A stretch of 64,000 nt of DNA, from assembly GCF_029626035.1 (NCBI RefSeq), contig NZ_JARUBE010000003.1, forward strand, positions 3,038,001-3,102,000, given 5' to 3'. The stretch is from Micromonospora sp. WMMD980. Lineage in GTDB: Bacteria; Actinomycetota; Actinomycetes; Mycobacteriales; Micromonosporaceae. How positions within the stretch are numbered: the stretch's first letter is position 1; each line of letters starts with the position of its first letter. Both the position numbers and the translations under genes were made by a program. Under the pieces are notes generated by a model, which ran no database searches, had not been told where the DNA came from, and saw only the letters and a list, made by a program, of their open reading frames with translations. Shown here piece by piece: positions 31,984-40,158 of this stretch.

Positions 31984-33363
31984 GTGTCCGTCGTCGGCCT
32001 CGCCGAAGACCTGATCAGCCAACACGCCGCGCTCACCAGCGACCCGAACAAGGGAAACGGCTACGTCGCCCGCTACCTGCGCGGCGAGCACGATCCGCCG
32101 TACGCCCCTCGGGGCGCGAAGGCCGAATACAAGGCCCTGGCGCGGAAGAGCATCACCAACTGGCTACCGCTGATCAGCGAGACGTACGTCAAGGGTCTGT
32201 TCGTCGACGGCTACCGCCCGGCGAAGTCGACCACGAACGCCCGGCCGTGGGAGTTCTGGCAGGCGAACCGGCTCGACGCTCGGCAGACGATCGCGACGCG
32301 GGGCGCGCTGGAATTCGGCGCGTCCTACGTGCTGGTTCTGCCTGGCGAGCCGGCCCCGCTGATCCGGCCGCTGTCGCCGCTGAAGACGATCGCCTTCTAC
32401 GAAGACGACGACGACGAATGGCCGGTGCACGGGCTCCGCATCAAGGGCCGCTCGGCGGACGGCGCGCAGCTCTTCGAGGTCTACGACGACCAGGCCGTGC
32501 ACCTGCTCGCCCGGCCGAAGGACCGGAGCCGGCTCACGCTGATCCGCTCCGACGCGCACGGACTCGGCGTGTGCCCGCTGGTCCGCTTCCGCGACCGGCT
32601 CGACGGCGAGAACCGGGGCGTGATCGCCCCGCTGATCGTCCTTCAGGACCGGATCAACGAAGCGGTCTTCGCCCTGATGATCGCGCTTCAGTACGCGTCG
32701 TTCCGCCAGCGCTGGGCAACGGGCCTGTCGATTCCGATCGAGGAAGACGAAGACTCGCCCCTGTTCGGCCAGCCGATCGAGCCGTTCCAAGCGGCCATTG
32801 ACCGGCTCTGGGTTTCGGACAGCCCTGACGCCAAGTTCGGATCGTTCGATCAGACCGACGTGACTGGGCATCTGGAAACGTACGGTTCCGGCGTCCGCAC
32901 CCTGGCCGCCATCGCGCAGCTCTCCCCTCACGTGCTGCTCGGCGACCTGGTCAACCTGAGCGCGGACGCGCTCGCCGCCGCCGAGGCCGCGACGCAACGG
33001 AAGATCGGCGAGTACGAGACGATCTTCGGTGAGAGCTGGGAGCAGACGCTTCGGCTCGCCGCCCTCGCGGCGGGTGACCAGCGGTCCGCGCTGGATCTGT
33101 CCGCGCAGGTGCGTTGGCGCGACACCGAGGCCCGTTCGCTGGCCGTCGCCGTGGATGCCCTCGGAAAGATGGTGACCATGCTCGCCGTGCCGGCCGAGGC
33201 CGCATGGGAGCGCATCCCGGGTGTCACCGATCAGGACATCGAGCGCTGGCGCGGCATGGCGTCGTCTGCGGACGGCCTGGCGCAACTCGCCGACGCCCTC
33301 ACCCGCCAGTCCGCAACCCCCGCCCTGCCGGCCGAGCCGGCGCAGCCCGCGATCGGAGCGTGA
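31984..33363 (+). CDS. Portal protein (SPP1 Gp6-like)
   Basis: 459 aa, GTG start after GAGGAGGCCCC. N-terminal YVARYLRGEHDPPYAPRGAK and SITNWLPLISETYVKGLFVD are typical of Gp6-like portals, followed by the acidic wing, the LIVLQDRINEAVFALMIALQ helix region and a C-terminal crown. A dodecameric ring at one capsid vertex through which DNA is packaged and ejected. Length is normal. Confidence 0.9.
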   Translation: MSVVGLAEDLISQHAALTSDPNKGNGYVARYLRGEHDPPYAPRGAKAEYKALARKSITNWLPLISETYVKGLFVDGYRPAKSTTNARPWEFWQANRLDARQTIATRGALEFGASYVLVLPGEPAPLIRPLSPLKTIAFYEDDDDEWPVHGLRIKGRSADGAQLFEVYDDQAVHLLARPKDRSRLTLIRSDAHGLGVCPLVRFRDRLDGENRGVIAPLIVLQDRINEAVFALMIALQYASFRQRWATGLSIPIEEDEDSPLFGQPIEPFQAAIDRLWVSDSPDAKFGSFDQTDVTGHLETYGSGVRTLAAIAQLSPHVLLGDLVNLSADALAAAEAATQRKIGEYETIFGESWEQTLRLAALAAGDQRSALDLSAQVRWRDTEARSLAVAVDALGKMVTMLAVPAEAAWERIPGVTDQDIERWRGMASSADGLAQLADALTRQSATPALPAEPAQPAIGA

Positions 33364-33369
33364 TGATGC

Positions 33370-35424
33370 GTGGCGGCCCCGCTGACAACCGACGCCCTTG
33401 CCGAGAGCTACCGGGTAGGTCAGGCGAAGGTCGCGAGCGAGGCCGCCGCACAGCTCACCTTGGCGTTCCGCACGCTGCTGAACCCGGGCAACCTGGATAA
33501 GACCTTCCCGGTCTACGTCACCGCGGCGTCGAGAATTCTCGATGAGGCCCGCCGGAAAACGGCCGGACTAGGCGGAGCGTTCTACCTGGCCCACCGGCAA
33601 GCGTCGGGCGTGCTGGGCGCGCTGCCTGAGATCGCGTGGGCGGGCAGCCTTCCGCCGGCGCAAGTCGCTACGTCGCTGCTCGTCACGGGCCCCGTCGCCG
33701 TGAAGCGCGCTATCCGCATGGGCGCGACGGTGCCGCAGGCGCTCGCGTCGGCCGAGGTGAAGGCCGCCGGCATGGCTTACCGCCACGCGGCGGACGGTGG
33801 CCGGGCGACGATTCAGGGCAGCGTCTACCGCGACAAGAAGGCGCTCGGCTGGGCCCGCTTGAGCGACGGCCGGCCTTGCTACTTCTGCGCGATGCTCGCC
33901 AGCCGGGGCCCGGTCTACAAGTCGGCGACGACCGCCGGCCTACGTGACGGGGTCGCGAAGTATCACGACAAGTGCGGGTGCTTCGTCGTCCCGGTCTACG
34001 ACATGGCCGACCCGTGGCCGGGCATCGGGCCGCAGCTCCAAGACCTCTGGACCGAGGCCACCGCCGGCAAGTCGGGGCCCGAGGCCGTGCAGGCGTTCCG
34101 CAAGGCGTACGACGCCAAGCATCCGATCGGCACGAACCCTTCCGAGGCCATCGCGCACGCGCAGGAAGAGGCCGTGAAGGCGTTCGCCGCGAAGGCCCGC
34201 GCTGCTGCCGCCGAGGCGGTCGCCCGCGCTGCCGCTGACGCCGCGAAGGCCGCTGAGCAGGCCGCCGCCGAGGCCGAGGCCATCGCCGCCGCCGAGGCCG
34301 CCAAGGTCGCTGAGGAGGCCGCCGCGAAGGCAGCCGCCAAGGAGGCCGCGAAGGTCAAGAAGTGGCAGGGCAAGCCGGCCCCGGCCGCCCCGAAGAAGCC
34401 CGAGCCGCCGCAGGTCGACGGCGCGCGGTTCTTTGATGGGTGGTTGGCGAAGGTCCACGCCCGCTATGACGCGCTGGGTACGGCCAAGAAGCTCGATGCG
34501 AGCTTCAACTACTCGTACGTCCGGCAGGTCATCGAGTCGCACGACTTGGCCGCGCTGGACTACCTGAAGGCGAACAAGTACGTCGATCAGGCGCTGTTCG
34601 ACGAGGCGAAGGGCCTGTTCGGCAAGGTTGCCGACGCGAAGGCCGCCGCCGAGGTCGACCCGGCGTACCTGAAGGCGCTCCGCTCGTACCGGAACCTGAG
34701 CACGCGGCACAAGCGGTATCTCTCCGAGTGGCGCGAGGTCAACGGCGTCACGGCGCAGCTTCAGGGCATGGACGCGGACGCGATCCGGCACGCCTCACAC
34801 GAGGCCGGCCGGGAGTGGGCCGACCGGGCGCTGCCGGTGCCGACGGCGAAGCAGGCCGCCGCGATCACGAAGTACAGCGGCAACGACTTCGGGCCCTGGA
34901 ACGAAGCCCTTCGCGCGCACGCCGACGGGCACACGCTGCCGCCGGGTAGCTGGGGCAAGTGGACCGCGCAGGCCGACGAGGCGTTTACGCCCGTCCCCGA
35001 AGACCTGTTCGTTCACCGGGGCTCTACCTTCATGGAGTTCGAGCTACCGGGCGGGGGCCGCACGCACTCGATGCCGCCGCCGGACCCGCGCGAGCTGATC
35101 GGCACAGTGCAGGTGCAGCACGGCTACATGTCGACCTCGGTCGGGCATCGCTCGGCGTTCAGCTCCAAGCCGGTGCAGCTCGTCATCCGCGTTCCAAAAG
35201 GCCACAAGGCGGCGTGGGTCATGCCCATCTCGCAGTTCGAGACTGAGTACGAGGCGCTGCTTCAGCGCTCCACCTTCACCTTCGTGCACGACGTTTATCA
35301 GTCGGACGGGAAGTGGGTGGTGGAGTTGGAGGTTCTGCCGGACGGCGTCGACCCCGAGTCGTTCAAGGGCTTGACCCCGATGCCCCGCGAGGCGAAACCG
35401 ACGGTGAGCTACAGCGCCTGGTAG
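33370..35424 (+). CDS. MuF-type head protein fused to an ADP-ribosyltransferase
   Basis: 684 aa, GTG start. Residues 1-215 are a MuF-like minor head domain with WARLSDGRPCYFCAMLASRG and KYHDKCGCFVVPVYD. About residues 265-340 are an Ala/Glu/Lys-rich coiled coil. The C-terminal ~190 residues carry the R-S-E triad of VIP2/C3-type ADP-ribosyltransferases: Arg in FVHRGS (about 549), Ser in GYMSTSVG (about 588) and the ExE of ETEYEALL (about 623). MuF proteins sit inside the head and can leave with the DNA, so the enzyme domain could be delivered to the host at infection. Catalysis and target are inferred. Confidence 0.85.
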   Translation: MAAPLTTDALAESYRVGQAKVASEAAAQLTLAFRTLLNPGNLDKTFPVYVTAASRILDEARRKTAGLGGAFYLAHRQASGVLGALPEIAWAGSLPPAQVATSLLVTGPVAVKRAIRMGATVPQALASAEVKAAGMAYRHAADGGRATIQGSVYRDKKALGWARLSDGRPCYFCAMLASRGPVYKSATTAGLRDGVAKYHDKCGCFVVPVYDMADPWPGIGPQLQDLWTEATAGKSGPEAVQAFRKAYDAKHPIGTNPSEAIAHAQEEAVKAFAAKARAAAAEAVARAAADAAKAAEQAAAEAEAIAAAEAAKVAEEAAAKAAAKEAAKVKKWQGKPAPAAPKKPEPPQVDGARFFDGWLAKVHARYDALGTAKKLDASFNYSYVRQVIESHDLAALDYLKANKYVDQALFDEAKGLFGKVADAKAAAEVDPAYLKALRSYRNLSTRHKRYLSEWREVNGVTAQLQGMDADAIRHASHEAGREWADRALPVPTAKQAAAITKYSGNDFGPWNEALRAHADGHTLPPGSWGKWTAQADEAFTPVPEDLFVHRGSTFMEFELPGGGRTHSMPPPDPRELIGTVQVQHGYMSTSVGHRSAFSSKPVQLVIRVPKGHKAAWVMPISQFETEYEALLQRSTFTFVHDVYQSDGKWVVELEVLPDGVDPESFKGLTPMPREAKPTVSYSAW

Positions 35425-35425
35425 G

Positions 35426-35444
35426 TGCGTGATACGCTTCGCGG
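35426..35444. promoter_or_regulatory. 20-bp-family palindrome
   Basis: TGCGTGATACGCTTCGCGG, immediately after the MuF stop codon and 16 bp before the next start. Left half matches the consensus exactly; right half is diverged. Confidence 0.5.
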
Positions 35445-35459
35445 ATCTAAGGAGGTGCG

Positions 35460-35789
35460 ATGCCCTGGCATGAGCAGCCGATGGAGCTGGCCTACGCCCC
35501 GAGGCGCTACCCGACGCACGACTACTCGGGCGAAGGCGAGATCGTGACGATACGCGTCGGTCCCGAGGTGGTCGGCCATCTGTCCCGCAAGGGCTGGGCG
35601 GAGGTTGGTTGGCTACCCCGGCCCGACCTGAGCCAGGCGGCCGACACGGTCCGCGTGATGGTGAACGACATCCTTCACGAGGGCGCGGCGGACGGCGTCG
35701 AGCTGGTCACGGCGTGGGCCGAGATCCTGAACCACACGCAGCACGACGCACCGAAGACGGCACCGCTGGACGGACTCCGCGGTGACTAG
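35460..35789 (+). CDS. Hypothetical protein between MuF and scaffold
   Basis: 109 aa after TAAGGAGGTGCG. Contains GEIVTIRVGPEVVGHLSRKG and NDILHEGAADGVELVTAWAE. No known family. It has its own strong ribosome-binding site and an upstream operator-like site, and is followed by a terminator, so it may be separately controlled; it could be an immunity partner to the ADP-ribosyltransferase, which is speculation from position only. Confidence 0.6.
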   Translation: MPWHEQPMELAYAPRRYPTHDYSGEGEIVTIRVGPEVVGHLSRKGWAEVGWLPRPDLSQAADTVRVMVNDILHEGAADGVELVTAWAEILNHTQHDAPKTAPLDGLRGD

Positions 35790-35812
35790 CTAGCCCCCCG
35801 AAACACCCCTGA

Positions 35813-35850
35813 GAGGCCCTGAGAGCGCTTGGCGCACTCGGGGCCTTTCT
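35813..35850 (+). terminator. Rho-independent terminator
   Basis: AGGCCCTGAG pairs with CTCGGGGCCT (one G-T pair), followed by TTCT, upstream of the scaffold-capsid unit. Confidence 0.75.
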
Positions 35851-35865
35851 CGTACCCACACCCGA

Positions 35866-35885
35866 TGCGTGAGACGGCCTACGGG
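35866..35885. promoter_or_regulatory. 20-bp-family palindrome
   Basis: TGCGTGAGACGGCCTACGGG between the terminator and the scaffold gene; the left half is exact, the right half degenerate. Confidence 0.45.
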
Positions 35886-35955
35886 CCTCTGACGGGGGGT
35901 GCAACACCCGTGCGGCAAGGCCCGCACACCTCTACCGACCTCAGGAGGTCACAGA

Positions 35956-36483
35956 GTGCCCGAGCACGAGAACGAGCCGCAGAACACCAACGCCGGCAAC
36001 GGCGAGGGCGGCACTGGCACCACCCCGCCCGCCCCGGCGGACAAGGCTCCGAAGTGGGAGGGCGAGTACGACCCCGAGAAGGCCGCCCGGCTGGTCGCGA
36101 ATCTCCGCGCCGAGCTGGACGGCGTCAAGGGCAAGCTGAAGACCCGCGAGGACGCCGAGAAGAGCGAGCTTCAGCGGGCGATCGAGCGCGCCGAGGCGGC
36201 CGAGGCCGAGGCCGGCAAGCTCCGCACCGCGAGTGCCATCACCGAGGCCGTCAAGGCGCACGGACTGCCGGCGCAGCTCGCGAAGTACGTCACCGGCGCG
36301 ACCGAAGACGAGATCAACGCGAGCGCGAAGGCCCTTGCTGAGGACTTCGGCGTGAAGGCCGAGCAGACGACCGAGCCCATCCCGGGCCGCCCGAAGCCGC
36401 GCCTGGTCCCCGGCCACGCCACCAGCGGCGATGAGGGCTTCGACCCGAACGCCGTCATCAAGGCCGTTCGCGGCACCTACTGA
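35956..36483 (+). CDS. Scaffolding protein
   Basis: 175 aa from the GTG at 35956 after TCAGGAGGTCACA. Disordered acidic N-terminus, central coiled coil (LVANLRAELDGVKGKLKTRE, then KSELQRAIERAEAAEAEAGK) and a C-terminal part ending FDPNAVIKAVRGTY. Position immediately before the coat gene and the coiled-coil make-up identify it as the scaffold that guides capsid assembly and leaves the head. Confidence 0.85.
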   Translation: MPEHENEPQNTNAGNGEGGTGTTPPAPADKAPKWEGEYDPEKAARLVANLRAELDGVKGKLKTREDAEKSELQRAIERAEAAEAEAGKLRTASAITEAVKAHGLPAQLAKYVTGATEDEINASAKALAEDFGVKAEQTTEPIPGRPKPRLVPGHATSGDEGFDPNAVIKAVRGTY

Positions 36484-36509
36484 CCTTCTGAGAACGGAGT
36501 AACAACCAC

Positions 36510-37445
36510 ATGGCTACTGCCACTCCGCACGAGTTCCTGATCCCGGAGCAGGTCCTTCGGACCGCCCTGGGCCTGATCCGCGATGACCTGTTCATCGCCG
36601 CAACCTTCAACCGCGATTACGAGTCCGACTTCGGCGGCGGCAAGGGCGCCAGCGTGAACGTCCGCATCCCGGCCGTGCTGAAGGCCCGGCGGCGGACCCT
36701 CGCCGAGGCCGGCACGCCGATCGTCGTGGACAAGCTGAAGGAGTCCACCGTCGCGGTCAAGATGACCCACATGATCTACTCGGCGGTCGACCTGACCGAC
36801 GAGCAGATGACTTTCAGCATCGAGGACTTCACCCGGCAGGTCACCGCGCCGCAGCTCGTCGCGATGGTCGAGGACATCGAGAACTTCTGCGTCGAGACAA
36901 TGCAGGCGCTCCCCGAGTCCGTCGGCATCGCCTACGACCCGGCCGCCCCGGAGCTGACCTTCACTCGGGCCCGGAAGACCCTGCGCGACCTCGGCCTGCC
37001 GGCTGACGGCCTCTGGGCTGCGTGCGGCACTGGCGTCTACGCGAACCTGGTCGACGCGAAGGCAATCTCCGACGCCTCGCAGTCCGGCTCGACCGAGGCC
37101 CTGCGGAACGCGGGCGTCGGTAAGGTGCGCGGCTTCAACACCGTCGAGTCGAACCGCCTGGACGACGACGAGATCGTCTTCTACGGCCGCGACGCCTTCA
37201 CCCTGGCGATCCGGGCCCCGAAGGTCCCGGCAGGGGCCGCCAAGGGCGAGAGCCGCAGCGAGAACGGCTTCGCCATGCGGTGGGTTCAGGACTACGACTC
37301 CAACATCCTCGCCGACCGGTCGATCTTCTCCACCTTCATCGGTGCGCAGGCGCTGAAGTACCCGCGCCTGGACAAGAACGACCCGGACGGCTTCACCGAG
37401 ATCGTGCCGGCCCTGCGCGTGAAGACCGGTACCCCGGTCGCCTGA
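36510..37445 (+). CDS. Major capsid protein (P22 coat-like)
   Basis: 311 aa. N-terminal TPHEFLIPEQVLRTALGLIR, then SVNVRIPAVLKARRRTLAEA and the long YSAVDLTDEQMTFSIEDFTR; C-terminal RWVQDYDSNILADRSIFSTF is the last strand region of the P22 gene 5-type HK97 fold. Length is right for actinophage relatives. Forms the icosahedral shell. Confidence 0.9.
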   Translation: MATATPHEFLIPEQVLRTALGLIRDDLFIAATFNRDYESDFGGGKGASVNVRIPAVLKARRRTLAEAGTPIVVDKLKESTVAVKMTHMIYSAVDLTDEQMTFSIEDFTRQVTAPQLVAMVEDIENFCVETMQALPESVGIAYDPAAPELTFTRARKTLRDLGLPADGLWAACGTGVYANLVDAKAISDASQSGSTEALRNAGVGKVRGFNTVESNRLDDDEIVFYGRDAFTLAIRAPKVPAGAAKGESRSENGFAMRWVQDYDSNILADRSIFSTFIGAQALKYPRLDKNDPDGFTEIVPALRVKTGTPVA

Positions 37446-37450
37446 GCCAA

Positions 37451-37469
37451 TGCGTGAGACGACACGCGG
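37451..37469. promoter_or_regulatory. 20-bp-family palindrome
   Basis: TGCGTGAGACGACACGCGG, five bases after the capsid stop and before the connector gene's ribosome-binding site. Confidence 0.5.
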
Positions 37470-37481
37470 AAGGAATGACGC

Positions 37482-37922
37482 ATGAGCTTGCCCCCGCTCG
37501 CGACGGTCGCGGAGATGGAGAAGCGCCTCGGCCTGGCCCCGGGCGCGATCACCGGTAACGACCTGGTCCGGGCGGGGGCGGCGCTCGATGACGCGTCCGC
37601 TCTCGTCCGCGCCGAGGCCGGCACGGATTGGGTCGCCGACGACGGCCTCACCGTGACGGCCCCGGCGGTCGTCCGCACGGTCACGGTCGCTGCGGCCCTG
37701 CGCGCCTACCGCAACCCTGACGGCTACCAGGGTGAGACGGTCGGCCCGTATTCCTACCAGTACGCGCAGGGCACGGCGACGCTCTACTTGCTGGCCGCCG
37801 AAGCGACGATCGTCAAACGGGCCGCCGGCATGGCGGGCGGGGGTAGGGGCGTTTACACGGTCCGTACCCCCTCGGCCTACGAACCCCCGGTGCCGCGTGG
37901 CCTGCTCTGGGAGCTGCTGTGA
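37482..37922 (+). CDS. Head-tail connector (adaptor)
   Basis: 146 aa. Begins LPPLATVAEMEKRLGLAPGA and continues with helices (ALDDASALVRAEAGTDWV), the pattern of gp6/gp15-like adaptors that bind under the portal. A 12-bp operator-like site (37850-37861, GCGTTTACACGG) lies within it. Overlaps the next gene by GTGA. Confidence 0.75.
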   Translation: MSLPPLATVAEMEKRLGLAPGAITGNDLVRAGAALDDASALVRAEAGTDWVADDGLTVTAPAVVRTVTVAAALRAYRNPDGYQGETVGPYSYQYAQGTATLYLLAAEATIVKRAAGMAGGGRGVYTVRTPSAYEPPVPRGLLWELL

Positions 37923-38191
37923 GATACCCCGATGCGGTCACGATCCTGCGCCGTTCAGGCGTGGACGAGTACGGCAACCGCGACGGCTCATGGCGCGATC
38001 CGCTCGCGCTGCCGGCCGTCGGCTTCCTGTCTGGCACGACCGTCTTCATGCCCGCTGGTGCCGACGTGCGCCGAGGTGACCGCCTGCGCATCGCCGCGAC
38101 GACCTACGACATCGAGGGCGACCCGGAGCTACTTCGCTCGCCCTCCCGCGACGTGCTGACCCTCGTCACCGTCCGCGCGATAAGGAGCTGA
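37919..38191 (+). CDS. Head-tail stopper (probable)
   Basis: 90 aa starting with GTG overlapping the adaptor stop. Small beta-rich protein (VTILRRSGVDEYGNRDGSW, then DVRRGDRLRIAATTYDIEGD) of the SPP1 gp16-like stopper type, which closes the filled head until the tail docks. Called on fold pattern and position. Confidence 0.7.
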   Translation: MRYPDAVTILRRSGVDEYGNRDGSWRDPLALPAVGFLSGTTVFMPAGADVRRGDRLRIAATTYDIEGDPELLRSPSRDVLTLVTVRAIRS

Positions 38192-38193
38192 CT

Positions 38194-38478
38194 ATGGCCG
38201 CGAAGATCCGGCTCGACCACCGAGGCATCCTCGCGGTGCTGAAGTCGAGCGAGGTAGCGGCCGAGGTCGGCAGCCTCGCCGAGACGATCCGGGGCGCGGC
38301 GGCGGCGCACCCGTCGGTCGTCGAGCACGAGATGCACGTCAAGGTCAGCACCTACACGACCGACCGGGCGGCGGCGGCCGTCGACATCGCCCACCCTGGC
38401 GGCGTCGGCGTGCAGGCGAAGCACGGCGTATTGACGCAGGCGGCGGGCGCGGCGGCCTTGGAGGTCCGCGAGACGTGA
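38194..38478 (+). CDS. DUF5403-like tail-completion protein
   Basis: 94 aa. RLDHRGILAVLKSSEVAAEV and DRAAAAVDIAHPGGVGVQAK, ending in an Ala-rich helix. Corresponds in position to the small neck proteins annotated DUF5403 or HK97 gp10-like in actinophages. Overlaps the next gene. Confidence 0.65.
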   Translation: MAAKIRLDHRGILAVLKSSEVAAEVGSLAETIRGAAAAHPSVVEHEMHVKVSTYTTDRAAAAVDIAHPGGVGVQAKHGVLTQAAGAAALEVRET

Positions 38479-38864
38479 TCACGTTCCCTGACGCCATGCT
38501 CGCGACACTCGCGGTGCTGCGGCCGGCGCACCCGGAGGTGACCTTCGGGACGAAGACGCCGGACAGCTTCGATGGCGGCGACGCGCCACCCACGCCGTAC
38601 GCCATGGTCCGCACCGACAACACCGCCATGCGCTATCCCGTTGCAGCTACGTCCACGGTCCGCGTGACCGTCTGGGCCGAGTCCGAGGCCGCCGGGGTCG
38701 CGCTGGCCTTCCGCATTCTCGCGACCCTGCTCGACTACCCGGGCGGCCCGGCGGTTCGCAGCTTCGGCCACTACACCGGCCCGCTTCCGACGACGGACCC
38801 GGACAACGGGCGGCCCGTCGCGTCCATCACCGTAGGCGCTCGCCTGCGGCCTATCAGCATCTAA
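38475..38864 (+). CDS. Tail terminator protein (probable)
   Basis: 129 aa, GTG start overlapping the previous stop. MLATLAVLRPAHPEVTFGTK and the strand-rich PVAATSTVRVTVWAESEAAG fit the alpha/beta tail-terminator fold that caps the tail tube. Position before the tube gene supports this. Confidence 0.72.
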   Translation: MITFPDAMLATLAVLRPAHPEVTFGTKTPDSFDGGDAPPTPYAMVRTDNTAMRYPVAATSTVRVTVWAESEAAGVALAFRILATLLDYPGGPAVRSFGHYTGPLPTTDPDNGRPVASITVGARLRPISI

Positions 38865-38873
38865 GGAGCACGC

Positions 38874-39419
38874 ATGGCGGGCGACCCGACCAAGGCCGAC
38901 CTCTGGGGCGGCGCAGACGTTTACATCGCCGACGTGGGCACCGTCGAGCCGAGCGACCTCATCACGCCGTGGAGCGTGGATTGGGAGCCGGTCGGCATTC
39001 TCGACGGCGAAGAGGGCTTCACCTGGGAGCGCGACGAGGATTCGTCGGAGTTCTACGGCTGGGGCGGCATCCTCATTCGGAAGACGCGGTCCAAGCACAA
39101 GCGGACCGTGAAGTTTACGGCGCTGGAAGACAACGAGGTTGTCTTCGAGCTGGCGAACCCGGGCAGCACCCGGAGCACTACCGCCGGCCTGGTCACGGCG
39201 AAGATCAAGGTTCCGCAGAATCGGGACTTCGCGATCGGCTTCGAGCTTCGCGACGGCGACAAGCGCATCCGCCGGACGGTCAAGCGGGCGACCGCTGACG
39301 TTGACGGCGAGGTGAAGGAGTCGGAGACCGAGCTGACCGCCTACAACTTCCTGGTCACCCTCTACCCCGAGGGCGACGGCACGCTCTACACGGAGCTTTC
39401 CGGCCTGGTCACGCCGTAG
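38874..39419 (+). CDS. Major tail tube protein
   Basis: 181 aa after AAGGAGCACGC. Beta-rich: LWGGADVYIADVGTVEPSDL at the start, then KRTVKFTALEDNEVVFELAN and a C-terminal GTLYTELSGLVTP. Position between the terminator and the tail chaperones and the strand pattern identify the tube subunit. Confidence 0.85.
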   Translation: MAGDPTKADLWGGADVYIADVGTVEPSDLITPWSVDWEPVGILDGEEGFTWERDEDSSEFYGWGGILIRKTRSKHKRTVKFTALEDNEVVFELANPGSTRSTTAGLVTAKIKVPQNRDFAIGFELRDGDKRIRRTVKRATADVDGEVKESETELTAYNFLVTLYPEGDGTLYTELSGLVTP

Positions 39420-39439
39420 TGCGTGAGTCGACTTACTGA
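39420..39439. promoter_or_regulatory. 20-bp-family palindrome
   Basis: TGCGTGAGTCGACTTACTGA, beginning at the base after the tail-tube stop. The left 14 bases match the consensus; it is followed by a GGGGCCCCGGGG hairpin. Confidence 0.5.
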
Positions 39440-39526
39440 TCTACCCGGGGCCCCGGGGCGCAGCGCGGACGCCTCCGGGGCCTCTCTTCCGCGCCCATCC
39501 GCGCCGCAGCTCTTGGAGGAGCACCC

Positions 39527-39799
39527 ATGACTACCGCCCGCGACGCCGCGAAGGCCGAGGCCACCGGTTCCACCGTCACCTTCGAGTTCGACGGCGAGTC
39601 GTACGAGATCGAGCCGTCGCTGACCTGGGATCTCGACGCCATGGAGGCGTACGAGGAAGGCAACCTCGTCACCTGCGTCCGGCTGATCCTCGGCCCCGCG
39701 CAGTACACGAAGTTCAAGCCGAAGGGCGCGAAGCGCACCGTAGGCGACCTGGGCCGGCTCTTCAACGCCATTCAGGAGGCGGGCGGGGCGGGAAACTGA
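39527..39799 (+). CDS. Tail assembly chaperone (G)
   Basis: 90 aa. An acidic, helical protein (VTFEFDGESYEIEPSLTWDL, then DLGRLFNAIQEAGGAGN). This is the unshifted product of the G/GT pair; it helps the tube polymerise around the tape measure. Confidence 0.85.
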   Translation: MTTARDAAKAEATGSTVTFEFDGESYEIEPSLTWDLDAMEAYEEGNLVTCVRLILGPAQYTKFKPKGAKRTVGDLGRLFNAIQEAGGAGN

Positions 39800-40158
39800 C
39801 CGCGCTCGTCGCCCTGGTCCGCGACCACGCCGACGCCGTAGAGGCCGACCTTCAGCGGTACTACGGCGTCGAGCTGGCGGGCCTCTGGCGCGGCGAGCTG
39901 TCCTGGCGACGCCTGCGCGTCCTGGTCGACCACCTACCGCCCGGCTCCGCTGTCTGGGCGCTTCAGCACAGCGTGCCGTACGGCACCACCCCTACCGATG
40001 TCCTGCTCGCCGATGTGTACGGCGCGCTGACCGGTGAGCCGCACCCGCTGCGGCCCAAGCCCGAGAAGGCCGCCACGACGGCCGGTGACCCCGACATGTT
40101 CGCGCGCCTTCGCGCGGCCCGTGACCGCATCCGCCGCGAGAGGGAGGCCCATCAGTGA
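39527..40158 (+). CDS. Tail assembly chaperone GT, -1 frameshift product
   Basis: The slippery heptamer G-GGA-AAC at 39790-39796 lies just before the G stop. A -1 slip continues as LTALVALVRDHADAVEADLQ and GELSWRRLRVLVDHLPPGSA, ending at 40158, for about 210 aa. The second frame has no good independent start near its beginning. This arrangement is conserved in long-tailed phages, and the heptamer is a classic one. Confidence 0.88.

Noticed and set aside
35899..35955. Upstream start for the scaffold protein
   Set aside because: The GTG at 35956 has AGGAGG at the right distance; the upstream part is not scaffold-like.
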